In this document: piece after piece, positions 1 through 5,504 of the stretch | How positions within the stretch are numbered: position 1 is the stretch's first letter | Layout of the letters: each line of letters starts with the position of its first letter | Virus record (IMG/VR): IMGVR_UViG_3300009537_000101 | Coordinates: 1 to 31,758 of that record | Origin: a virus | DNA: 31,758 bases | Reading direction: 5' to 3' (one strand) | Notes under the pieces: model-generated | Told to the model about the DNA's origin: nothing | Database searches by the model: none | Seen by the model: the letters and a program-made list of their open reading frames with translations, nothing else | Translations under genes and position numbers: made by a program

Positions 1-1
1 C

Positions 2-604
2 GATAGAGTGCGCTTGGGGGAATTGACCATACCCCAAGCCCGTCAAACGCTGGCCCGTCAGAACGTGCCGCCGCCTGCTGTTACGCCTGAATTTCCGCAG
101 GGCAAGTATCGTTGCATCGTTCTTGACCCGCCCTGGCCCGTCAAAAAGATAGAGCGGGAAGTGCGGCCCAATCAGGGAATTGAGCTGGACTATCCAACCA
201 TGAGCTTGGCCGAAATTGCGGCCTTGCCGATTGACGACCTTGCCGATGAAATGTGCCATCTGTACCTGTGGGTAACGCAGAAGTACCTGCCCGCAGGCTT
301 TGACTTGGTTGAGGGCTGGGGCTTTAGGTATCAATGCCTGCTCACCTGGAAAAAGAACGTAGGCCCCACCCCCTTCTCCTGGATGTACGATACTGAGCAT
401 GTTATCTTTGCTCATCGGGGCGGGCTGGGGCTTGAGCGGTTGGGCCTGAGACTGTCTTTCGAGGCCAAGGTAACTGGACACTCGGACAAGCCGGATATCT
501 TTTATGAAGAGCGTGTCCTTCCGGTCAGCCCGGGGCCAAGACTTGAGATGTTCGCCAGAAAGGAACGTGATGGATTTACGGTCTGGGGAAACGAAGTGGG
601 ATAA
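2..604 (+). CDS. MT-A70 family N6-adenine DNA methyltransferase (5' end cut by window)
   Basis: This is probably a SAM-dependent adenine-N6 methyltransferase of the MT-A70 family, which acts on phage or host DNA. The catalytic DPPW motif is at residues 40-43 counted from the GTG at base 8, followed by a long beta/alpha region with LYLWVT and a C-terminal PGPRLEMFARK segment typical of the family. The reading frame stays open to the left edge of the window, so base 8 may not be the true start. The first residues resemble the end of a ParB-like or N-terminal extension that these enzymes often carry. The next gene starts within its last 35 bases, so the two are probably translated together. The methyltransferase role is well supported; the recognition site cannot be read from sequence. 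Confidence 0.88.
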   Translation, partial: DRVRLGELTIPQARQTLARQNVPPPAVTPEFPQGKYRCIVLDPPWPVKKIEREVRPNQGIELDYPTMSLAEIAALPIDDLADEMCHLYLWVTQKYLPAGFDLVEGWGFRYQCLLTWKKNVGPTPFSWMYDTEHVIFAHRGGLGLERLGLRLSFEAKVTGHSDKPDIFYEERVLPVSPGPRLEMFARKERDGFTVWGNEVG

Positions 605-1067
605 GGACAAGCGCTGGTCCGATAAGTTTCTGTTTATTGTCAGGGTTATCCTTAAGCGTAATATAGCCCACCTTGTTGGTATAACCGTAGCTCCCGTAAT
701 CCAGGACACAAAACAGGCGACCGACGTTATTATTAGTATTTCCCGCCCCCACGTCGCAGTTCGTATTCGTCGTCAGGGATATGATAAGTTTAGAGACTGG
801 ACCATTCGCTCTTCGCGGGACAGCGGCTCAAAAACCGAACTCGAAAAGCTCAGGGAAGGCTTTGCGGATTGGTATTTGTATATCTGGCTAGGGACGAAAG
901 ATAAGGTCGTCTTTTGGGTGCTTATAGACCTGGACAAAGTAAGAAGAGCCGGTATTCTCGATAAGGAAATGCCTCAAATCCATAATGGGGACGGCACCTA
1001 CTTTGTCGCTATCCCGTTGGCAGAGCTTGACTCGTATGATTGTATCGTTGCCAAGACACAACTGTAG
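570..1067 (+). CDS. Phage hypothetical protein, possible PD-(D/E)XK-like nuclease fold
   Basis: A 165-residue protein, not firmly recognised. I chose the ATG at 570 over the upstream in-frame codon at 504 because GAAAGGA sits five bases before it. The middle reads TDVIISISRPHVAVRIRR, then WTIRSSRDSGSKTELEKL. The Asp, a beta-hairpin with a basic residue, and a following helix with Glu resemble a degenerate PD-(D/E)XK core, with Arg in place of the usual Lys. That would suit a small phage nuclease or a DNA-binding relative. It overlaps the methyltransferase end by 35 bases, so a role beside DNA modification is plausible but only inferred. Confidence 0.6.
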   Translation: MDLRSGETKWDKDKRWSDKFLFIVRVILKRNIAHLVGITVAPVIQDTKQATDVIISISRPHVAVRIRRQGYDKFRDWTIRSSRDSGSKTELEKLREGFADWYLYIWLGTKDKVVFWVLIDLDKVRRAGILDKEMPQIHNGDGTYFVAIPLAELDSYDCIVAKTQL

Positions 1068-1097
1068 TTTGCATATTGCGGGAAGTGGTGGTATGAT
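1060..1097 (+). promoter_or_regulatory. Sigma70-like promoter with AACTGTAGTT operator at the -35
   Basis: TTGCAT at 1069-1074, a 17-base spacer, and TATGAT at 1092-1097. The decamer AACTGTAGTT at 1060-1069 abuts the -35 and is a one-base variant of the palindrome AACTATAGTT found at the other promoters. It lies in an 89-base gap and should drive the small genes from 1157 onward. The decamer overlaps the last codons of the preceding gene. Confidence 0.6.
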
Positions 1098-1156
1098 AGT
1101 AGCCAGGCCAACACAGCGACATCTTTTTGATGAGCTTTCAAGAGTAAAAGGACAAC

Positions 1157-1435
1157 ATGGAATCTAAACTGGAATACCTGTGTGATTTTGCCGAAAACAG
1201 CCCCGACCTGTGGGCTACTTTGATTAAGCAGTCCTATGGCGATGGGGCGGCTCTTTTTCTTTTGGGCCTGCTTTTTCTGGCTTTGGCCGCCTCGCCCTTT
1301 CAGGGAATTTCAGGTCAGATGCGCTTCTTTTTATCCTCTGCACTCTTGATTGCGGGGGTGATAGCCGCAGCCTATGGCGCTCAGCATCTTGTCAACCCTG
1401 AATTTTATGCGATGCGCTTTTTGCTGACGAGGTAA
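1157..1435 (+). CDS. Small two-span membrane protein
   Basis: A 92-residue protein of unknown function. After a polar N-terminus of about 30 residues there are two hydrophobic segments, roughly residues 31-46 (ALFLLGLLFLALAAS) and 56-76 (RFFLSSALLIAGVIAAAYGA), joined by a short loop with Gly and Gln. AAAAGGA lies four bases before the ATG. It is the first gene downstream of the promoter at 1069-1097. A two-helix protein of this size could be holin-like, but it is far from the late genes and nothing else supports that. No confident family. Confidence 0.7.
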   Translation: MESKLEYLCDFAENSPDLWATLIKQSYGDGAALFLLGLLFLALAASPFQGISGQMRFFLSSALLIAGVIAAAYGAQHLVNPEFYAMRFLLTR

Positions 1436-1439
1436 CAAT

Positions 1440-1529
1440 GTGAAGCTGGTGTGCGATATAGAAGTTAAGATTTACCTGTGGCTGTTTGCGATTTTCTTCC
1501 TGTGCGCTTGCGCCAGGTCGCTTTTTTAG
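1440..1529 (+). CDS. 29-residue single-span membrane peptide
   Basis: A GTG start follows GAGGT closely (1429-1433), and the frame runs to TAG at 1527-1529. The peptide begins VKLVCDIEVK and has a hydrophobic stretch YLWLFAIFFLCACA that would span a membrane once. It contains three cysteines. It fits exactly between its neighbours, and its stop overlaps the ribosome site of the next gene, the packing seen elsewhere in this window. Function unknown. Being so short, it could also be untranslated. Confidence 0.4.
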   Translation: MKLVCDIEVKIYLWLFAIFFLCACARSLF

Positions 1530-1538
1530 GAGAATATC

Positions 1539-1826
1539 ATGAGATGGAACAACTATAGAATAACCCAAAATAATGCCGGAACATCGGTTATGACCTTCGG
1601 TATCGAGGAGTATCGGGAAATTACCAATAAAGAAACTGGCGAAACCAAATGGGAGTGGAAGAGTCACTCCAAATATTTTGGTTCGTTAGAGGTTACTGTC
1701 AAGTATCTTGTTGGCCTGATGCTCAAGTTGGGCGAAGGGGACATGGCTGGCCAGCTAGAGGGTCTGGCCAAGCAACTTGCAGCACTGGAGCAGCAGGTAT
1801 TGGAAATGGCTCATGAGCGCGTATGA
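1539..1826 (+). CDS. Hypothetical protein with C-terminal coiled coil
   Basis: A 95-residue soluble protein of unknown function. AGGAGA at 1528-1533 gives a strong ribosome site six bases before the ATG. The N-terminal half is beta-rich and charged (YRITQNNAG... ETKWEWKSHSKYFGSLE). The C-terminal half is helical with heptad-like leucines (LEGLAKQLAALEQQVLEMA), so it likely oligomerises. The pattern resembles small phage accessory proteins that take a strand-rich description of an input and end in a helix, but I do not recognise a named family. The next gene starts 14 bases inside its end. Confidence 0.7.
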   Translation: MRWNNYRITQNNAGTSVMTFGIEEYREITNKETGETKWEWKSHSKYFGSLEVTVKYLVGLMLKLGEGDMAGQLEGLAKQLAALEQQVLEMAHERV

Positions 1827-2010
1827 TAAAGTAGAAGAAAAGTGGCGACTGCTTCGGGCTCGCAAGTGTATCCAGTCTGGTCACGCGAGCGGAACACATT
1901 ATGAATTGGTCTATGCGCTCATGGCCGCCGGAGTGGATTGCCGAGGCATGAGCAATGATGAAATTGAAGGCTTGGCTATAAGTTATCTGGCCAGGGGAGA
2001 TAAAAAATGA
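1813..2010 (+). CDS. Small hypothetical protein
   Basis: A 65-residue protein. I use the ATG at 1813 (MSAYDKVEEKWRLL) rather than the frame-open codon at 1777, because 1777 would bury 50 bases of the upstream gene and the 1813 start gives the short overlap usual here. The first half is basic and helical. The second half (GVDCRGMSNDEIEGLAISYLA) looks like a small helical domain. It ends in the ATGA overlap with the next gene, so translation is probably coupled. Function unknown. Confidence 0.6.
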   Translation: MSAYDKVEEKWRLLRARKCIQSGHASGTHYELVYALMAAGVDCRGMSNDEIEGLAISYLARGDKK

Positions 2011-2042
2011 TGGATTTTGATAAAATGATAGATTTTGATAAA
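2007..2042 (+). repeat. 18-base tandem duplication at gene start
   Basis: Two adjacent 18-base units, 2007-2024 and 2025-2042, match at 17 of 18 positions and encode MMDFDK and MIDFDK. It looks like a recent slip duplication that gave the gene a second start codon. Confidence 0.8.
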
Positions 2043-2291
2043 ATTGTCGAGAGATTTGGCAAGCCAGGGACAGTGGTAAATATGGTGTCGGAGTTGGCTC
2101 TGGTCCAGAACATGTCTCGCGTCTCTACATTGCTGACGGCCAATGTCTTGTTCCCTAGAAACGTTAAGAAGGGTTTTGATTACCTTATTTACAATCAGGA
2201 ACAGGCCACCGAGTACCGGGTGGCCGACTGGACAGAAGCGACCTGGCGGGAGTTCGCTGATGAAGTCGAGGCTATCTTTTCAGAAAAGTAG
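2007..2291 (+). CDS. Hypothetical protein with duplicated N-terminal hexapeptide
   Basis: A 94-residue protein starting in an ATGA overlap with the gene before it. The first 12 residues are MMDFDK followed by MIDFDK, produced by an 18-base tandem duplication at 2007-2042 with one difference between copies. Downstream ATG codons at 2010 and 2025 could also serve as starts. The rest is a mixed alpha/beta soluble protein ending WTEATWREFADEVEAIF. It is the last rightward gene of this block and its final 12 bases overlap the end of the convergent leftward gene. Function unknown. Confidence 0.65.
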   Translation: MMDFDKMIDFDKIVERFGKPGTVVNMVSELALVQNMSRVSTLLTANVLFPRNVKKGFDYLIYNQEQATEYRVADWTEATWREFADEVEAIFSEK

Positions 2292-2420
2292 CCCCATCGC
2301 CACGCCCGTACTAAAGGCGCAGATGCAAACCAGCAGCGTCGAGCCAATCATGCCTGCTAAAATGCGCCGTCTGTATTTTGCGTTGTCCTCAAGCAACTCA
2401 AATCGAATGTTCGTCATCAT
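2280..2420 (-). CDS. 46-residue single-span membrane protein
   Basis: Reads MMTNIRFELLEDN, a basic turn KYRRR, then a hydrophobic segment ILAGMIGSTLLVCICAFSTGVAMGLLF to the end. That gives an N-terminal cytoplasmic tail and one C-terminal membrane helix. Its start lies within the last 23 bases of the upstream leftward gene, so it is likely coupled to it. A longer frame reaches 2519 but would overlap that gene almost fully. It is the last of three leftward mini-genes. Function unknown. Confidence 0.5.
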   Translation of the reverse strand: MMTNIRFELLEDNAKYRRRILAGMIGSTLLVCICAFSTGVAMGLLF

Positions 2421-2595
2421 AAATCGCCAATAGTTGCCAGTATTCAGCTCTGCGTAGCCGGTACATATTTCTAATACTCTCCAGCTTGAGACGAATAAGA
2501 CCTTCCTTGACGAGTTCAATCAGCAAGGCCAGCAGCCCCTCGATGATATCGTTTTGATACTCAATAATCCTGCGGTAGTAGGCTTCCCTATTCAT
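2398..2595 (-). CDS. Small helical hypothetical protein
   Basis: A 65-residue protein, MNREAYYRRIIEYQNDIIEGLLALLIELVKEGLIRLKLESIRN..., with strongly amphipathic helices and many charged residues, ending in DDEHSI. Its ATG lies inside the last codons of the 29-residue membrane peptide upstream, and its end overlaps the next membrane peptide. Translation of all three is therefore probably coupled. It could be a soluble partner of the flanking membrane peptides. No family recognised. Confidence 0.6.
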   Translation of the reverse strand: MNREAYYRRIIEYQNDIIEGLLALLIELVKEGLIRLKLESIRNMYRLRRAEYWQLLAIYDDEHSI

Positions 2596-2677
2596 CTGAT
2601 TCGCTCTCTGGCGTTACCACCCAAATCAATCCCCACAAAAGCAGAAAACTCAGTACGGCTAGTAGTATATCGGACAT
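2588..2677 (-). CDS. 29-residue single-span membrane peptide heading leftward mini-operon
   Basis: Reads MSDILLAVLSFLLLWGLIWVVTPESESDE: one membrane helix of about 18 residues followed by an acidic tail. AAGGAG at 2683-2688 is five bases from the ATG, one of the best ribosome sites in the window. A candidate promoter lies upstream. Its TAG overlaps the ATG of the next gene. The start signal and the coupling make it credible despite its length. Function unknown. Confidence 0.6.
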   Translation of the reverse strand: MSDILLAVLSFLLLWGLIWVVTPESESDE

Positions 2678-2714
2678 TTCTTCTCCTTAGCTGTGGTACA
2701 GCGAAGCTATGGCT

Positions 2715-2744
2715 ATTAAAAGAATACACCGGCCACAATGTCTA
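2715..2744 (-). promoter_or_regulatory. Candidate leftward promoter for the mini-gene trio
   Basis: On the minus strand, TAGACA (2739-2744) and TTTAAT (2715-2720) are separated by 18 bases. Transcription would begin near 2708, about 30 bases before the strong ribosome site. The -35 overlaps one arm of a CTAAAAC/GTTTTAG inverted repeat (2742-2748 and 2765-2771) that also covers the stop of the upstream gene. The -35 is weak, so confidence is moderate. Confidence 0.4.
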
Positions 2745-2767
2745 AAACAGTATCTACACAACCCGTT

Positions 2768-3181
2768 TTAGGCGGCTTTCTCATCTTGACTCTCCATCTT
2801 GCTTATATTTCCAATATGCCAACCGCAACAGGACTCGCAGTAGAAAGGGCGCAGGTCGTCCAGGTCTACGGTAGCGTGCCGTTGCCACATATCAACGCAA
2901 ATGCTCTGAGCCGTCTCTTCGTCCTCGTAAAAGTACTTGCTGCACTGGCCGTGTTCCTCTAAGTAGCCCATCAGGTTACGGATGACGGGGTAGGCCATGT
3001 GTCGCGCCCCTGAGTCGAGACACTTGCGACGTTGCTTGGCTGTTATTCGGTAATGGTTGATAACCCACTGGTCTGGGCCCAGGCCGATGGATCGAGCGAA
3101 GTGATGTATCTCGCTGCCCACCTTGTTGCTAATCAAGGTGTACTCGCTGAATCGGTTGGCCGTCGTTGATACGTAAATCAT
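2768..3181 (-). CDS. DUF4031-like protein with C-terminal cysteine cluster
   Basis: A 137-residue protein. The first 70 residues, MIYVSTTANRFSEYTLISN...IHHFARSIGLGPDQWVINHYRITAKQRRKCLDSGA, follow the DUF4031 pattern: an N-terminal strand, a helix with H.FA..IGL, then a His/Tyr and a K...L..GA helix. Its function is unknown in the family. The C-terminal half adds an extension with FYCESCCGWHIG, which could bind a metal. I take the ATG at 3181 rather than the TTG at 3199, because the predicted transcription start falls on this A and no ribosome site is visible. The mRNA would then be leaderless. Confidence 0.7.
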   Translation of the reverse strand: MIYVSTTANRFSEYTLISNKVGSEIHHFARSIGLGPDQWVINHYRITAKQRRKCLDSGARHMAYPVIRNLMGYLEEHGQCSKYFYEDEETAQSICVDMWQRHATVDLDDLRPFYCESCCGWHIGNISKMESQDEKAA

Positions 3182-3187
3182 AGGGGT

Positions 3188-3237
3188 ATCATACCACAAA
3201 TGAGAGAATTGACAAAACTATAGTTGCGAAGTACAAT
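3188..3237. promoter_or_regulatory. Divergent overlapping promoters sharing one AACTATAGTT palindrome
   Basis: Rightward: TTGACA 3209-3214, 17-base spacer, TACAAT 3232-3237. Leftward: TTGTCA 3210-3215, 16-base spacer, TATGAT 3188-3193, with the ATG of the leftward gene six bases further on. The two -35 boxes overlap on opposite strands. The perfect palindrome AACTATAGTT at 3216-3225 lies in the rightward spacer and immediately behind the leftward -35. One protein bound there could control both directions. Confidence 0.7.
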
Positions 3238-3240
3238 AGC

Positions 3241-3316
3241 TTTACCGGCTGGTTCGGCTAAAAGACAAATCCAATAAGGGTATGTAGAGTTAGAGGGTAA
3301 CGAACCAGCCGGTAAA
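3241..3316 (+). promoter_or_regulatory. 5' leader hairpin with 16-bp perfect stem
   Basis: Arms 3241-3256 (TTTACCGGCTGGTTCG) and 3301-3316 (its exact complement) enclose a 44-base loop. The predicted transcription start is about 3243-3244, so nearly the whole leader folds. The ribosome site AAGGAG (3317-3322) begins one base after the stem, four bases before the ATG at 3327. This suggests mRNA stabilisation or control of access to the start. No known riboswitch class is recognised in the loop. Confidence 0.65.
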
Positions 3317-3326
3317 AAGGAGCATT

Positions 3327-4028
3327 ATGGAAGGATTTTTTCACGTCGCCGACAGGTCGCTTCTTCCCTCACGGCGAGGCCATGACCTGTACCCCACCGA
3401 GCCGACCTTGCCGCCCGTCGCTTGCCCGGCTATCTTGCCGGAAGTTGCCCCCACCGCATCTCGCTTACGAATACTCGACCCAGGCGCGGGCGAAAGCTGC
3501 ATCTGGGGCTTGGCCGCCAAAGAGTTCTTGTCGGAATTCTACGATGTTTGTGTAACCGGGCTGGACTTGCGAGATATTTCCAGGCCGGACGGGGTGGATA
3601 CCTGGTATAAAAGCACTCACTACCTGCGCTTTCCGGCGCACCCGGAGATGAACGGGCTGCACAAGTACGATGTTATCATCGGTAATCCGCCCTTTGGCCC
3701 TCAAGTTGGTGGAAAATCCATGATAGAGTGGTTTATTCGACATAGCTACGACAATCTATTGGCCGAAAATGGCATCTTGGCATTTCTGGCCCGCCAAGCC
3801 TTTGCTTCGGGACAAAAAAGGTATCGTAGCTTCTTTCCTTCTTACCCTATCTACCAGGAATACAGACTATCTACCAGGCCGTCTTTCTACAAGTCCGCGA
3901 TGGGTAGCAGTACGGCTCTGACCGACTATTCTATTTTTGTCTGGAAGAAGGATTATCAACCAGAGAACGTCCATAGGTGGGAATGTCGCCATTTGTTGCA
4001 TCCGAGGTACAATTATGAAGATGGATAA
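3327..4028 (+). CDS. SAM-dependent DNA methyltransferase (probable N6-adenine type)
   Basis: A 233-residue enzyme with a SAM-binding motif ILDPGAGES near residues 49-57 and the amino-methyltransferase catalytic motif NPPF at 120-123, followed by a helix and LAFLARQAF. This order (FxGxG-like motif before (D/N)PPY/F) fits gamma-type N6-adenine or related N4-cytosine methyltransferases. No separate target-recognition domain is visible, and its length suits a stand-alone phage enzyme. It likely methylates phage DNA against host restriction. It is the second DNA methyltransferase in the window and lies behind the hairpin leader and operator-controlled promoter. The next gene begins in its last 14 bases. 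Confidence 0.85.
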   Translation: MEGFFHVADRSLLPSRRGHDLYPTEPTLPPVACPAILPEVAPTASRLRILDPGAGESCIWGLAAKEFLSEFYDVCVTGLDLRDISRPDGVDTWYKSTHYLRFPAHPEMNGLHKYDVIIGNPPFGPQVGGKSMIEWFIRHSYDNLLAENGILAFLARQAFASGQKRYRSFFPSYPIYQEYRLSTRPSFYKSAMGSSTALTDYSIFVWKKDYQPENVHRWECRHLLHPRYNYEDG

Positions 4029-4224
4029 AAATGTTTTGGGTAAGGTTGTCGTGGTCTTGACCGAAGGCGAGTTTATGGGCGCAACAGGTCGGGTAGACCA
4101 GGTTGGCAGTGACGATACCTGTCTCGTTAAATTCTTCGTGCCTGTTCATATCCACGATTCGGAAAAGGTAGTATCGTATCGTTTTGGATTGAACGAGGTC
4201 GAACTTGTTAAGCAATGGGAGTAG
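4015..4224 (+). CDS. Small KOW/SH3-like barrel protein
   Basis: A 69-residue protein from the ATG at 4015, with GAGG at 4004-4007 as ribosome site. The sequence LGKVVVVLTEGEFMGATGRVDQVGSDDTCLVKF has the alternating strands and the G...G.V pattern of a KOW or SH3-like barrel. Such barrels bind nucleic acid or protein. The resemblance is by pattern only. It overlaps the end of the methyltransferase and is followed after four bases by the next gene, so it belongs to the same short operon. An upstream in-frame codon at 3937 would run deep into the methyltransferase gene. Confidence 0.6.
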   Translation: MKMDKNVLGKVVVVLTEGEFMGATGRVDQVGSDDTCLVKFFVPVHIHDSEKVVSYRFGLNEVELVKQWE

Positions 4225-4228
4225 AATT

Positions 4229-4603
4229 ATGGACTTACCCTTCTTATCTGTAGCCCGTATTGGCGTTGGTTTTGTCAGGGGAATTGTTTTTGGCGAGTGG
4301 GACGAAAAATATGCCGAAGTGTCCCTGCATTTAGTTGGCGTGACGCCCTTTACAACGCACAGGCTGGCTTTGGCCGGGCTTGTCACGTTTGCTGACGATA
4401 CAGTTCTGTTTGACAGCGGTCAGATTGAAGGCTGGTTTCCGGCAACTTTAACCTTCCCCCCGGAGTCGGGCATTGGGGCGAGTTGCTTTGAGATAAAGAC
4501 CAGCGTCGTGCCTAAGAAGTACTGGCATAATCCAAGTAGGGACTTGTTTGAAATGGTGGTTGTAACCAGGGACGTGCCAGAGAGGAAAGTTGAGCATGCC
4601 TAA
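4229..4603 (+). CDS. Hypothetical protein
   Basis: A 124-residue protein from the ATG at 4229, with GGGAG eight bases upstream. It looks beta-rich (VGFVRGIVFGEWDEKYAEVSLHLVGVTPF, then LVTFADDTVLFDSG) and ends with a short charged tail. No membrane segment, no recognised motif. It is third in the rightward operon that starts with the methyltransferase. An in-frame codon at 4205 is less likely because it would overlap the previous gene and lacks a ribosome site. Confidence 0.6.
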   Translation: MDLPFLSVARIGVGFVRGIVFGEWDEKYAEVSLHLVGVTPFTTHRLALAGLVTFADDTVLFDSGQIEGWFPATLTFPPESGIGASCFEIKTSVVPKKYWHNPSRDLFEMVVVTRDVPERKVEHA

Positions 4604-4652
4604 TATCGGGACGGGGGAAGAAGAGCTTGACAACTATAAGAAGGTAGACTAA
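4596..4652 (+). CDS. Possible 18-residue peptide ending in the terminator
   Basis: The ATG at 4596 overlaps the stop of the gene before it, GAGGAAAG lies eight bases upstream, and the frame reads MPNIGTGEEELDNYKKVD to a TAA at 4650-4652. The last codons form the left arm of the terminator stem, so ribosomes reaching the stop would disturb that stem. This may be chance; length alone gives little support. Confidence 0.3.
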   Translation: MPNIGTGEEELDNYKKVD

Positions 4653-4676
4653 AATACAGTCACCTTCTTTTTTTTG
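4638..4676 (+). terminator. Rho-independent terminator of the rightward methyltransferase operon
   Basis: Stem AAGAAGGT-A-GACT (4638-4650) pairs with AGTCACCTTCTT (4658-4669) with one bulged A and a seven-base loop, and is followed by a run of T. It ends the 3327-4652 transcript. Confidence 0.8.
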
Positions 4677-4697
4677 TTTCATTTTGTTTTCTCCTCC

Positions 4698-4737
4698 AAA
4701 AGAGCCGGGTCGTGGCAGCCCGGCTCTTTTATTTTTT
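4698..4737. terminator. Strong bidirectional terminator between convergent operons
   Basis: AAAAGAGCCGGG (4698-4709) and CCCGGCTCTTTT (4719-4730) form a perfect 12-bp stem with a nine-base loop. A T-rich tract follows on the plus strand. On the minus strand, the tail of the stem itself supplies TTTT. It lies at the end of the long leftward operon, whose last stop codon (4729-4731) touches the stem, and backs up the rightward terminator before it. Confidence 0.85.
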
Positions 4738-5304
4738 GTATCGTGTAATGGCATAGGCAGCGCTTTTGCTGCGCTTGCCATGATTCCTTATCCTGGCCCA
4801 AAACTTACGGTTGCCCCAAAACTTGCGGTTAAATTCCTTGAAGTCCCTGGTTAAAACATCGGCTATCACATGCCCCGTATCCGACAGGGACATCCCAAAC
4901 CACATCAGTATCAAAAAGCGCAACAGCCAGCTCGGGTGATAGCTAAATACGAGCATAACCATCCCCACCGGCAGACAGAGCATCAAGAATCTTGGCAATG
5001 TGCCTAGTAGTGGGATATGACTGAACATAAAAATGTGCCATATCTTGAGCCTGGACCAATGCTTTTGTCTCAAGCCAAAGCGATGCGGCACAAGTTTGGC
5101 GTAGGTCCTTAGCCCCAAAAACTCGCCCAGGACGCCAAACCTGCGGTGGTTGATGTCCAGATCGGGCGTTAGTTCGGGTAATAACGTGACCAAAATACCG
5201 GCTTCAATCGCCAGCATGTCAGACCAACTGACGACAGGTGCGGCTATCAATGCCCCGGTAGCTATCCAACGTGTAATTTGGCGATGCACTCGGACGTTGG
5301 GCAT
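4729..5304 (-). CDS. DUF2227-like integral membrane, putative metal-binding protein
   Basis: A 191-residue membrane protein. It opens MPNVRVHRQITRW, followed by hydrophobic segments near residues 15-27 and 32-42, then LLPELTPDLDINHRR, a basic loop, two further spans (about 105-140), and LSDTGHVIADVL. The H near the N-terminus, the PDLD motif and the D..H pair late in the protein match the DUF2227 pattern of predicted metal-binding membrane proteins. Their function is unknown, though they resemble membrane-bound metal-dependent hydrolases. It is the last gene of the leftward operon and overlaps the upstream small membrane gene by TAATG. The family call is by pattern. Confidence 0.7.
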   Translation of the reverse strand: MPNVRVHRQITRWIATGALIAAPVVSWSDMLAIEAGILVTLLPELTPDLDINHRRFGVLGEFLGLRTYAKLVPHRFGLRQKHWSRLKIWHIFMFSHIPLLGTLPRFLMLCLPVGMVMLVFSYHPSWLLRFLILMWFGMSLSDTGHVIADVLTRDFKEFNRKFWGNRKFWARIRNHGKRSKSAAYAITRYKK

Positions 5305-5492
5305 TAGCTGTCCGGGTCTTTGCTTTCATTATTCTTCTTTTCTGTGCCATCATTAGTCAAGATGACCAAAGCCAGGACAAGCGAGATAATCAACGTGCCA
5401 ATGGCATAGCCTACGTTGGCTTCTGCGTAAATGGCGTAACTCGAAAAGATCAGAGTCGTAGCCCAGATAAAACCGATTAAGATTTGTTTCAT
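5304..5492 (-). CDS. Small two-span membrane protein
   Basis: A 62-residue protein with two hydrophobic helices, about residues 4-22 (ILIGFIWATTLIFSSYAIY) and 27-46 (VGYAIGTLIISLVLALVIL), and a charged C-terminal tail. AGAAAGGA precedes the ATG by six bases. Its stop overlaps the start of the DUF2227-like gene (TAATG), so the two membrane proteins are probably made together and may interact. No family recognised. Confidence 0.65.
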   Translation of the reverse strand: MKQILIGFIWATTLIFSSYAIYAEANVGYAIGTLIISLVLALVILTNDGTEKKNNESKDPDS

Positions 5493-5504
5493 GATAAATC
5501 CTTT

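Noticed and set aside
985-1167. 60-codon rightward frame across the gap before 1157
   Set aside because: Its first half is the nuclease-like gene in another frame, it would cross the promoter and it has no ribosome site.
2742-2771. CTAAAAC/GTTTTAG inverted repeat as a terminator
   Set aside because: The stem is AT-rich and short, with no T run after it in either direction; it may instead be an operator, which I cannot support.
4627-4640. TTGACAACTATAAG near the operon end as another operator-promoter
   Set aside because: Only seven bases of the decamer match, no -10 follows, and the sequence is part of the terminator region.
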